From: Mesostigma viride
Lineage: Eukaryota > Streptophyta > Mesostigmatophyceae > Mesostigmatales > Mesostigmataceae
Assembly: GCA_009746045.1 (NCBI GenBank)
Contig: RPFO01000082.1
Location: forward strand, 4,941,814-4,975,313
DNA: 33,500 bases
Reading direction: 5' to 3'
The notes beneath the pieces are model-generated. The model was not told the DNA's origin. It made no database searches and was given only the letters and a program-made list of their open reading frames with translations. Shown here piece after piece: positions 21,061 to 29,240 of this stretch; position 1 is the first letter of the stretch; each line of letters begins with the position of its first letter. A program made the position numbers and the translations under genes.

Positions 21061-21360
21061 GACATGCAGCGCTCTCTCAGGTACGGCCTCGAACATGGCG
21101 CCATCCTTAGCCAGCAGGGTAGCTTACTCCCCAGCTGCGAGGCCGGTCGACGTGGACCACCGTATCTCCCTTGCGCCTACCACCGCGGCCCCAGCGACTC
21201 CAGACGCCCCAGCTTAGGGGAATACAGCAGTAGCAGTGTAGAATAGTTAGACAGTGGCCTTGTACATGCACGCCTACTACAGGCACTATTATACCAGCTG
21301 ACTTATGAACATTAATTAGTCATGTACATGTGTGCCCATGACGCGCCACACACCAGATGA
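21061..21360 (+). mobile_element. ORF1-only element E, 5' part (split)
   Basis: 21081-21240 reads as the end of an ORF1 protein. The stretch PPRPQRLQTPQLRGIQQ corresponds to the C-terminus of the minus-strand element next door. The same 3' UTR start follows it (GTGTAGAATAGTTAGACAG, GGCCTTGTACATG). It breaks at CACACACCAGATGA (21347-21360) and continues at 23304. So a plus-strand element of the same family was the insertion target of the complete minus-strand element. Confidence 0.65.
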
Positions 21361-21391
21361 TTGAATTGAATTGAATTGAATTGTAACATAA

Positions 21392-21403
21392 CTCCGTTGG
21401 GAG
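21392..21403 (-). other. 3'-terminal RNA stem-loop
   Basis: On the minus strand ACATATACTCC-CAAC-GGAGTTATGT forms a 10 bp stem with one bulged T, just before the tail. The same structure is at 9121 and 9160 (with a mismatch), 25800 and 26461. It is a candidate recognition site for LINE reverse transcriptase. Confidence 0.6.
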
Positions 21404-21617
21404 TATATGTAGCACATAGCCCTTGAGAGGGGGGCATATGGCCTATCATACATCCTAAGCTACTTCCTGCAAGGGTGGGGATGTAAAGGACCCTTGCTCT
21501 AGGTGCACCAGGGCACTTGCATCCCCATAATCTTCAAGCTATGCCCAGCGAAGGGGGAGCCTGTCATGGGGGGGAAGATCAGCATAGCTATACAAAAAGC
21601 TAGGGCATGGCGGCTCA

Positions 21618-21636
21618 GCAGGGAGTTACTCCCTGC
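21618..21636 (-). other. Internal 3' UTR hairpin
   Basis: GCAGGGAG-TTA-CTCCCTGC is a perfect 8 bp stem with a 3 base loop. The counterpart at 23353-23371 is GCAGAGAG-CCA-CTCTCTGC, which swaps a G-C pair for A-T and stays perfect. The third copy, 9363-9381, has one mismatch. Confidence 0.6.
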
Positions 21637-21787
21637 ATGGGCACTGCATAATTAAATAAAGCTAGGCATCATCTGGAGGGTGGCTCATCATAGGCACACA
21701 TGTACATGACTAAAAAGGCTAGGCCTCAGCTGGTATAGTGCCTGTAGTAGGCGGGCATGTACAAGGCCACTGTCTAACTATTCTACA

Positions 21788-23148
21788 CTACTGCTGTATT
21801 CCCCTAGGCGGGGGCTGGAGTTGCTGGGGCCGCGGTGGTCGAGGGGTCGCTTGCCAGGGCTTGTGGCCGACGTAGATGGCCGCCCCCTTCCAGTACACCG
21901 GCTGGCCCGCCTTGGTCTGCCGGAGCTGGAGGTAGGTCGGCCATAGCTCCCGTCGCCGTTGTTGCTGTGCCAGGGTCAAGTCGTCGTCAAGGGTGAAGAG
22001 AGTCTTCTCGAGCCGCTTGCGGCGTCTGAGAAAAGAAATCTTGTCCGCCGGGGTCTTAAAGGTGAGAAGGAGCGGGGGCGGCCCGGCCTTACCCCGCGCG
22101 CGGGGAAGGCGGTGGGCGGCCAGCTCGATCTCACCAGTAAGGCCCATGCGATCAAGGATTTCTCTCTCAAAAGCACGCGCAAGCTTCTCGGAATTCTCAC
22201 CTTCCTCCATCTTGAGATTCTTGACAATGACGTTGAGGCTGCGCTTGGCGAGCTCGGCCTCCTCGCGGAGGTCAAGCGTCTGCCGCTGGAGCTGGGCTGC
22301 GACGGCGGAGGTGGTGGAGGTGGTATGTTGCTTAAGCATGTCCGCCCAGGTGGTGATGGGAGGAGCATCGCCGGCCAGGCCAGCCGGGGCTGGCTTGGCG
22401 GCAATAAGACCTCGATAGCGATTGCATTATCCTTGAGGCGCTGGTCGATGTCGCGGAGCTGGGCGGTGATGGAGTCGGTGGAGGCGGAGGGGGGGGGGGG
22501 TGGAGGCGAGGAGGGTGGCGGTGGCGGTGGGGAATTGGTGGGGAGCTCAGCAGCCAGCGTGCCGCCAAGTGCCGCCACATCTGCGGCAAGAGGGGTCACG
22601 TGCTGCTCGAAAGCTTCCTTGAGGAGGGTGCGGATGGTGGCTTCGGTGGGGAAGGTGGGGGGGGGCGGTGGGGAAACCCAGATCGCGGCTTCGGAGCGGC
22701 CAACAAGGGAGCAGAGGGCGAAGCGTTGGAGCTTGGGGCGACTCATGCGGTGAATGATTGGGAGAGCCTCGGCGGGGTCGACAAGCTGGCCATCACCAGG
22801 CCAGCGTCCACGGTTGTGGGACGTGAGGTGCACGCACAGGGCTAGAAGCGAGGCGTGATTGCCGTAAAACAAGTCTTCCATGAACCAACCGGCGCTGCGT
22901 TGCCAGAAGCCGGAGCTGTTGACGTCAAAGGAGCGCTCTTCCCAGGGTGGCTCAGCAGAGCGACTGCGCTTAGGTTCAGGCGATGCAGAGGGCGAGGCGG
23001 CCAGAGGGGGCTGGGCGACCACTAGAGCTTGGCTAGTGGCGCCGCTGCCTTCTGGGCCGGTTGGCGAAGCTGCAGCCGGGGCTGCAGACGTATTGTCATT
23101 GCTAAGCGCAGCCGCCAGGCTGCGTTGCGTCGAGAGGCGTTTGCTCAT
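21788..23148 (-). CDS. L1-type ORF1 protein (RNA-binding), one frameshift
   Basis: The frame starts at the ATG at 23148 and runs to about 22410, where one missing base shifts coding into the frame that ends at the TAG at 21788, about 450 residues in total. The N-terminal part is Ser/Ala/Pro-rich with two polyproline runs. Before the core there is a helical segment (QLRDIDQRLKDNAIAI). The core LNVIVKNLKMEEGENSEKL begins an RRM-like fold. LDDDLTLAQQQRRRELWP and QPVYWKGAAIYV match the C-terminal domain of L1 ORF1p (transposase_22 type), which binds and chaperones the element's RNA. Only the frameshift stands against activity; it may be a sequencing error. Confidence 0.8.
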
Positions 23149-23303
23149 CGTATATTGCGTAATAGCGTCGGAAAATTATATCAGCATGTGCGTCTTAGAA
23201 AGACGAAGCGATTGTGATATTCACAGCTGAATTCGGCGCTCAAACGTGAAAGTTATGAGCTCCGACAGCCATGGCTACCTCGTGGCTCGTTGGCGTCCCC
23301 ATA

Positions 23304-23545
23304 CACATACCAGATGATGCCTAGCTTTATTATTTAGTTATGCTGTAACTACGCAGAGAGCCACTCTCTGCTGAGAAGCCATGCCTAGCTTTTGTATAGC
23401 CATGCTGATCTTCCCTCCCCATGACAGGCTCCCCTTAGCTGGGTTGAGCTTGATAGATCGTGGGGGTACGTGCAGGTGCCCTGGTGCACCTCGAGCAAGT
23501 GTCGTTTACATTCCCACCCTTGCAGGAAGTAGCTTAGAATGTACG
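23304..23545 (+). mobile_element. ORF1-only element E, 3' part (split)
   Basis: This continues the 3' UTR interrupted at 21360: ACCAGATGATGCCTAGCTTT, the hairpin at 23353-23371, GGTGCCCTGGTGCACC and GCAGGAAGTAGCTTAGAATG, all in reverse-complement agreement with 21440-21700. The terminal stem-loop and tail are missing; another repeat begins soon after. Confidence 0.65.
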
Positions 23546-23603
23546 TACACCCCGCCCCCACGTTTAAGATTGGGGTCCGGCCGACCCAGGGCTGCGAGGG
23601 TCC

Positions 23604-23668
23604 GGGCGCGAATTTTTTGGCGCCGAAAAATTCGCGGTACCCGTCCGTACCGTGAAAAAGTGGTGCAC
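23604..23668 (-). repeat. Palindromic repeat with E2F-like core, copy 2
   Basis: Inverted relative of 10545-10612. The 30 bp core 23607-23636 reads CGCGAATTTTTTGGCGCC then GAAAAATTCGCG, palindromic except for one pair, centred on GGCGCC. TTTTTTGGCGCC matches the E2F consensus TTTSGCGCS. GGTGCAC-GATGC-GTGCACC (23662-23680) is a second small inverted repeat. Confidence 0.6.
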
Positions 23669-23789
23669 GATGCGTGCACCCCTAGCGGAGCTGGCCATGG
23701 CGACGGCTTTCAGGCAAAACTAGACAAATATAACATGCGGAATGCAGAGAAATTGCGAGAATCTTGAAGGCGATGAGTTTATGACATTA

Positions 23790-24617
23790 ATTAATTAATA
23801 AGCACGTGACTGCGTCACGTGGGTGCCAATACAGAGTAAAGGAACCTTCAACCCTATATACACAGTGAGAAGGAGGGAGGGCGCCCTAGCTTCTCTCACT
23901 GCCGCAGGTGGGCAGGCCACAGAGCGCTCTCTCCACGGCATGGTGCCGGGGCGCAACACTGTGGGTGCAATACAACCAGTGCAATACCATAGGTAGGCTG
24001 ACGCATAGCTTATGCTACAAATGTGAGGTGGGCTCAAGACGTCGGCTAATTAAGGCGCAAGCTGATGGCCACAAGGTGCCAGAGCTAATTGAAGGTACTA
24101 TAACGCTGTGCGCTAATATCGTTTCAAGTGCTGTAATGCCTAAGCTATCCCATCATCGATTGCCCCCATCTAGACAACTAGCTGGAGTGCTCTATCCCGG
24201 GGAAGCCCGGGGGGGCTTCCACAGTTTCTTGTTGACGTAGAGGTCCCCGCCCCGCCAGTACACTTGGGGCTTCTCGGGGTTGGTCTTGTGGCGGATGTAG
24301 TCGGGCCACTGATCGCGGCGTTGCTGCTGCTGGGCTGGCGTCAGGTCGTCGTCAAGCGACCAGGAGGTGTCCACCAGCTTCTTGCGGCGAGAGAGGAACC
24401 GAACTCGGGCTGTGATGTCGCTGAAGGTGAGGACCACTGGAGGGGGCCCAGCCTTGGCCCGTGGATGGGGCAGGCGGTAGGCGCCCTGCAGTATCGCACC
24501 TGGCAGCTGCATGCGCGCCAAGAGCTGTTTCTTCAGCTCGTCGAGAAGAGAGTCTGGGGTCTCCTCCGGCAGCATGTCGAAGCGCCTGAGGATGACCCGG
24601 CAGCGGCGACGGTCGCG
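23790..24617 (-). mobile_element. ORF1-only LINE-type insertion, 5'-truncated, with TSD
   Basis: A perfect 13 bp target-site duplication GTTTATGACATTA flanks it (23777-23789 and 24618-24630). On the minus strand it starts inside an ORF1 RRM domain (24617), reaches the ORF1 stop at 24192 and continues about 400 nt to a CACGTG palindrome and a TTAATTAATTAA tail. No reverse transcriptase lies between ORF1 and the tail. This is a typical 5'-truncated target-primed insertion. 8188-8740 is an inverted relative. Confidence 0.85.
24192..24617 (-). pseudogene. L1-type ORF1 protein, C-terminal fragment
   Basis: This open frame begins at the truncation point with CRVILRRFDMLPEETPDSLL and includes GAYRLPHPRAKAGPPPVVLT, SLDDDLTPAQQQQRRDQWP and QVYWRGGDLYVNKKLW. 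These match block for block the ORF1 protein at 21788-23148, but the proteins clearly differ, so this is a second family. The N-terminal half is absent because of 5' truncation. Confidence 0.75.
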
Positions 24618-24630
24618 GTTTATGACATTA

Positions 24631-24977
24631 TTTCATCGCTAAGTTTGTGCGCTTTGCAATGTCGATAATTTTATTGATGACCATCGCCGCGGGGGTCCAA
24701 TCCAAAATTTTCGACGCGAGGAATAAATAAGAATGCACGCTGGCGGCGGTGATTGTCAGGTTTTATGGGCTTTACTTAGCGTCAAGGATGCGTTTGCATT
24801 GTCGATAGAGAATCCTGAAGAAATTCGCCGGGGTTTTGCAAGATTTCCGTCATTTTCGGTAAGATACTGTCCAGGCTCGCCGGATGCGCGTCTCATCCTT
24901 CCATGGAAGGTTATACACTGATGTTGTATTCACCTTCTCGGACTTATATAGAGTTATTTTTGCAAACTTACCTCACT
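24631..24977. other. Spacer, nothing recognised
   Basis: Non-coding DNA between the truncated insertion and the TTAC-tailed element. There is no repeat or ORF that I can support. Confidence 0.45.
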
Positions 24978-25170
24978 AAGTAAGTAAGTAAGTAAGTAAG
25001 TGCTTGCGTGTCATGCGCAGAGGCATGCCACGGAGTACTAGTTATGCTAATCTCATTAGAAAAATAATTACACAAAAGTTTAAACAAATATCGTCTGCAT
25101 CATCCCCCAACCGTTAAGCACTAGATGGGGATGTAATCCTCATCCGAGCTGTCCTCTACCTCACTAAGTA
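24978..25170 (-). mobile_element. LINE-type 3' end, third family, copy 2
   Basis: On the minus strand a short acidic C-terminus (EVEDSSDEDYIPI, stop TAG at 25121-25123) is followed by a 3' UTR of about 120 nt shared with 10760-10863, and then a (TTAC)n tail (plus strand AAGTAAGTAAG at 24978-25000). The layout is that of a non-LTR retroelement 3' end. The upstream coding part is too short to identify. Confidence 0.45.
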
Positions 25171-25504
25171 ATGCAAAAACCTAAGTCTAAAGGCAAAAAG
25201 CTTTTAGAACGCAAAACTGGTTTAGACTTACGACTTGTGTTCTTTGCAAAAGTTAGCCCTGGCAAAAACACTGCTATGAAGGGGCCCGCTGAGTCGATAT
25301 GCTGCAAGTACTGAAAATTGGCGCCACTTCTTTCGTGAGATCAGAAAATCTCACTAACCTGCGCGAGGGCGCACTTCCAATTTATACTCCGACATGCGTC
25401 CCATCTTTTACTGGGATTTTCGCGCCGATCCTACGGCTGAGATTCCAGGATTTGGCGCGGCGTCAGACCAATTCCAGTTATGACGGCTAACAGCCTAGAG
25501 TGTC
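25171..25504. other. Spacer with a weak minus-strand frame
   Basis: A minus-strand frame from about 25316 to 25170 (GLTFAKNTSRKSKPVLRSK) may be part of the same element as the acidic C-terminus, but it has no motif and the frames do not join. Otherwise nothing was found. Confidence 0.3.
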
Positions 25505-25624
25505 ATCAAGGAGACAACCAGCGCAGGCCAGAGATCGGGAGAATCCGGACCATGGTAGCTCGAGCCTGCCGTTATCTTGTCCGCGTGTTCGAGTCGTTCA
25601 GGATGATGAATATGAATGGTGATG
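25505..25624 (+). repeat. SINE-like repeat, copy B
   Basis: Nearly identical to 20597-20717, including GTAGCTCGAGCCTG and GTGTTCGAGTC boxes and a GATGATGAATATGAATGG end. No clear target-site duplication was recognised at either copy. Confidence 0.6.
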
Positions 25625-25769
25625 TCATGTCCAAAGTCCAAAGTCTGTGTTACCCGGCCCGTCAAGGTTGATTAACTTACTGGACGGTTTAATTACGTAT
25701 GTACCTTGTTGTAATTGTTGTTGTTGTTGTTGGGCCGGTCCCACGCCGCAGTCAGCAGCAGAGAATTCT

Positions 25770-26230
25770 ATATTAAATTAAAATTAAATTATAACATGCC
25801 TCCGTTGGGAGATCATGTAGCACATATTCCTTGATGGGTGGTGGTGGAGTGGTGAGAGCCGCGTAATCGGACTATCCTAAAGCTAATCTATCTACTAGTC
25901 TAGAAAAAACTTAACTACCCTACTCATCAAAACGCCTCCTCTTGGGGGGAGGTGGCTTGCCCACAGGGTCGGGCGTGTGAGCCTTGACAATCTTCTGCCA
26001 CCGCGTCTTGTTCTGCATCAGGCAGTCCAAAGAAGGGAGAGAGAGTGGGCGCGGTATATTCAAACTGGGCTGGGACCAGTAGGTCATCCAGCAACATCTG
26101 GACGTAGTTCGTGACATGTTTCCCTACCCTTTTGGGAATGCCCTTGGGGCCAGGCCAGGTCAGAATGTGCCGCCCTGGCTGGCCAAGCCGCTGGGGGCCT
26201 GCCAGACCAAGGGCGGTGTCGACCTGGCTG
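25770..26230 (-). mobile_element. LINE 3' end with ORF2-like C-terminus
   Basis: On the minus strand, coding pieces in two frames (GPKGIPKRVGKHVTNYVQML, then LDCLMQNKTRWQKIVKAHTP) end with PPPPKRRRFDE and a TAG at 25920. They are followed by a 3' UTR of about 120 nt, the terminal stem-loop (25800-25811) and an AATTTAATTT tail. The coding pieces look like the end of a LINE ORF2. Its last 45 nt resemble those of the ORF1-only element at 21361-23303. 26440-26770 is a second copy. Confidence 0.55.
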
Positions 26231-26429
26231 GTGCGAGCGCAAGGTGTCCTACAATTCTATATACTGGCCGTAATTACGTTCTTATTCGAGTTCTCCACTT
26301 CTCCATCCCGAAACATACGCCCGAGAGTACGTTTTTCCGTGCTGGACACTTGTCTTCTCCCGGTTAGGGCTAAGTTTGCTTGAAAAACACAAGTCTTTAG
26401 CCCTAAGTGCTTTTTCCTCCTGTTGATCC

Positions 26430-26770
26430 AAATTAAATTCAAAATTAAATTATAACATGACTCCGTTGGGAGATCATGTAGCACGTATTCGATCCCTTGC
26501 TTGATGGATGGGCCGGGGTGAGCAAAGCTGCGAAACCGAACTAGCTAAGCTAACTCGATCTAAACTAATCTATATAAAATCATATAGCAAATCTACTCAG
26601 CAGAGTGCCCCTTCCTAGCTACTGGAGGGGGGGGGCTTGCCCACAGGGGCTGGCGTGTGGGCCAGGCTGGACAATGGTCGAGTTCTGCATAGCAGTCCAA
26701 GCAAGAGAGAGGGAGGAAATGCGGTGTTCAGGTTGGGCTGGGACCACTAGGTTCGCCGGCAACACACTGG
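26430..26770 (-). mobile_element. LINE 3' end, second copy
   Basis: Parallel to 25770-26100: the same tail type (ATTAAATTCAAAATTAAATT), terminal stem-loop at 26461-26472 with a fully paired 10 bp stem, and a degraded C-terminal coding stretch (NLVVPAQPEHRISSLSLAW). The two lie in the same orientation about 660 bp apart. Confidence 0.55.
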
Positions 26771-26835
26771 TCTAGATAGGATACAATAAATGCAATATGC
26801 TACGTCAGGTCAAGAATTTTCTTAAGTAATGCGTA

Positions 26836-27422
26836 ATGCTTCTTATATGCGGCTCATATCCTGAACCGCCTGCGCACGGCCCTGGACGGTCACCTCAGCG
26901 AGACTCAGCACGGCTTCCGCTCAGGTCGCAACACAGTACAGGCGCTCTTCGCTACTCGCCGACTGCATGGTGGAGGAACTGCAACGCCTTCAGCCTGGTG
27001 AGTCCCCTTTGCACCTTGTGCTGGTGGACTTCATCAAAGCCTTCGATTCGGTGTTCTGGCCTGCGCTTTGGGACATCCTCGAGTTGTTCCGGATCCCCCG
27101 CCCCCTTATTGCTGTCATCCACAATCTGTATGAAGGGTCCACCACTTCGGTGCGCACTTCTTACGGGAACACGCCCCCATGCCCTATACAGAAGGGTGTG
27201 TGGCAGGGCTGCGTGCTGTCGCCCTACCCATGTTCATTATTGCGGTCGAATACGTAATGATTCAGGCGCGCAAGCGATTTGCTCGCCGAGCATCGTGGGT
27301 AGGGAACCAGGGGTGCAGGTCGCTAACAAATATTGGCATGGCGGAGCGGACACTGAGATTCGGCTGGCAGACATCATCTACGCAGACGACACCACCCTCT
27401 TCGAGGACACTGAGCACGTGCA
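26836..27422 (+). pseudogene. LINE reverse transcriptase, frameshifted
   Basis: Reverse transcriptase blocks appear in order across three frames. ETQHGFRSGRNTVQALFATR (block 2) is followed by LHLVLVDFIKAFDSVFWPAL (block 3, first catalytic Asp), IQKGVWQGCVLSP (block 4) and RLADIIYADDTTLFED (block 5, YADD box). Frame changes lie near 26970 and 27230. The copy stops abruptly at 27422 where a segment shared with the Ty3/gypsy end begins. Confidence 0.75.
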
Positions 27423-27565
27423 TGTCGCGTCTGCGTGCCACAATCTCCGGCGCCACCATGGCGGCTGGCCACTCAGCTTAATTTGGTAAAACCCAAATGA
27501 GCTGAGCTGACGTGCCTGCCTTAACTGCATGCCCTGTGGGGTGGGCGAGGACCTGTCCCATGATT
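27423..27565. repeat. 143 bp segment, probable LTR fragment, copy 1
   Basis: It matches 28814-28960 apart from a 4 bp ATGC insertion there. Here it directly follows the LINE reverse transcriptase. At the other locus it lies next to a polypurine-like GAGGGGGG (minus strand) after the gypsy polyprotein, so it is probably LTR sequence of that element. It reads TGTCGCG to GTCCCA. Confidence 0.55.
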
Positions 27566-28365
27566 AATGAAAAGAGGGCTCTCAGCCGAGGACAAGGAAC
27601 TGTCCCTCGTGCCTGATGACCACCTTCTTGATCCCCTTGTGTATACCGTCGCGTGCCGCGTTTGAATATCCTTGCTGGGGCGTTAGCTGGACGCTCCAAC
27701 TACTCTAATTGCGACAATATGATGGTGCAAGAGGGTGCTTTTGCCTCCCCTGCTATAGAACAATGCTTTCACAACACACACTTTGCACAGTCTGATGATG
27801 AAGCCGCACATGCGGAATTTATTGAGAAAGTTAATACAATTACAACACGTTGATAGTCTCAATATCGATGCACTCCATGCTCACGAGCCCGCAGTTAGGC
27901 AGCGCTCCATGACATGCTACCGGCCTTGCTCCCAAGGAAAGGGAGAAACACGATTAGGCCACTAACGAGAGACTCGAAGAGACTACACGCTGCGTGAGAG
28001 TCCTCTTCGACTATGAACCAAACCATTCGTCATGCCACACGCATGACACGCGCCACACTTGTCAGTCCAGCCAGGAATGCCAAAACTATCTTGCTGCCTG
28101 AACCATGCAAATAGAAACCGCATTCCAGTTGCCGTCCTGGCTTTCTACCACACATGCCAACAAAAGCAGGAAGGCATCCCGACAAATCTAAATTGCTACC
28201 CTGTTCCCGATCTCATCTCCTAGAGGCTCCGGCATTTCTGTCCCTGGGAATGTCCGGCATTGAGTCACATCCACCAAGGTCGAAGCATAATATCCTTCAG
28301 ACAATCTGCACGCTCACACCTTGCGTGTGAGTGGCCCAGCAAACATTGCGTCTAATCGTTCCTTT
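27566..28365. other. Transposon-rich spacer, no identified gene
   Basis: Short open frames (for example 27653-27853 plus, with NYSNCDNMMVQEGAFASP) show no motif that I recognise. AGACTCGAAGAGACT near 27970 is a small inverted repeat. I see nothing else. Confidence 0.4.
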
Positions 28366-28593
28366 CTAGAAGAAATCCCTTTGTAGGGCTGCCAACGATT
28401 TCGCATTCATTCCAGCGATCTGGCTCCGCACCGCAAATTGTCCTTTTCCATTTTCTGTCCAGTCCTCATAACGTTGACCCGCTATTCTACACCACAAAGA
28501 CACCTGGCCTGTCAATAGCCTCGGCGCTGTTGAAGTCCAGCAGTCCAGCTTCAGCTGTCCACTAACACGCGTATGATCCTCTCGACGCTGCAC
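28366..28593 (-). CDS. Hypothetical 75-codon frame
   Basis: The frame reads VSGQLKLDCWTSTAPRLL and DWTENGKGQFAVRSQIAGMN. It has even composition and no stop for 75 codons but no recognised motif. It lies downstream of the Ty3/gypsy remnant on the same strand. It may be a fragment of another element. Confidence 0.2.
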   Translation of the reverse strand: MQRREDHTRVSGQLKLDCWTSTAPRLLTGQVSLWCRIAGQRYEDWTENGKGQFAVRSQIAGMNAKSLAALQRDFF

Positions 28594-28813
28594 ACTTGTG
28601 CTGCCGTCCGCTCAAGTCAGTGCTGCGCGCCCAGCTGTGCCTGGCCCGGCGCGCGTGCACGTACACTTTCGTCCACTCTTATGCTGCAAGTGCTAGTGTC
28701 CCCCCCCGGTCACTAGCCTTTGTCGAAAATGCGTAGAAAACAAATTCCTTGCGCACGTCACCGGTCTTGTGCATAGTGGGCGCCCGGATGACATAGCTCG
28801 CGTCCGTGACAGC

Positions 28814-28960
28814 TGTCGCGTCTGCGTGCCACAATCTCCGGCGCCACCATGCATGGCGGCTGGCCACTCAGCTTAATTTGGTAAAACCCAAATGAGCTGA
28901 GCTGACGTGCCTGCCTTAACTGCATGCCCTGTGGGGTGGGCGAGGACCTGTCCCATGATT
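28814..28960. repeat. 147 bp segment, probable LTR fragment, copy 2
   Basis: Direct repeat of 27423-27565. On the minus strand it begins right after a GAGGGGGG purine run that ends the gypsy polyprotein, the usual place of a 3' LTR. No matching 5' LTR was found upstream of 32075, so the element is incomplete or the LTR call is wrong. Confidence 0.5.
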
Positions 28961-29079
28961 CCCCCCCTCGCTGGCGACCGGCCCCATCACGAAGACAGCG
29001 ATCGTACCAAGACTTAAGGGCAGCGGTGACCGCAGTCAAGCTGCGGGAGGTAAACTGCGCAGCGGTGCACACTGGATAA

Positions 29080-29240
29080 AACCAATCGCCCTCCGGAATG
29101 CTGGTGACCACTGGCTGCAAACACTGCAAGTGCCAACCACAGTTACACTGATCACACAATAACATGGACTCCGCCTGATCTGACCCGGTGACAAACCTGA
29201 CACTGGGCGTCCTTGACTCGGCGAGATGTGTGCGGTTGGA
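29080..29240 (-). pseudogene. PHD finger after the integrase
   Basis: Across two frames the minus strand gives CQVCHRVRSG, then MLLCDQCNCGWHLQCLQP and IPEGDWFYPVC. This is the C4HC3 pattern of a PHD finger, except that the penultimate zinc ligand is Tyr instead of Cys (WFYPVC). Chromatin-reading domains after the integrase of Ty3/gypsy elements often guide integration; this one has probably lost its function. Confidence 0.65.

Larger units (their letters stand above)
21361..23303 (-). mobile_element. Complete ORF1-only LINE-type element (1943 bp)
   Basis: It is bounded by a 14 bp target-site duplication with one mismatch (CACACACCAGATGA at 21347-21360, CACATACCAGATGA at 23304-23317). On the minus strand the order is a 5' UTR of 155 nt, the ORF1 gene (23148-21788), a 3' UTR of about 400 nt with two stem-loops, and a (TTCAA)n tail at 21383-21361. 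There is no ORF2, endonuclease or reverse transcriptase. The tail and target-site duplication show target-primed insertion as a complete unit, so ORF2 was already absent from the mobilised RNA. In mammals, HAL1 elements have this layout. Confidence 0.85.
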
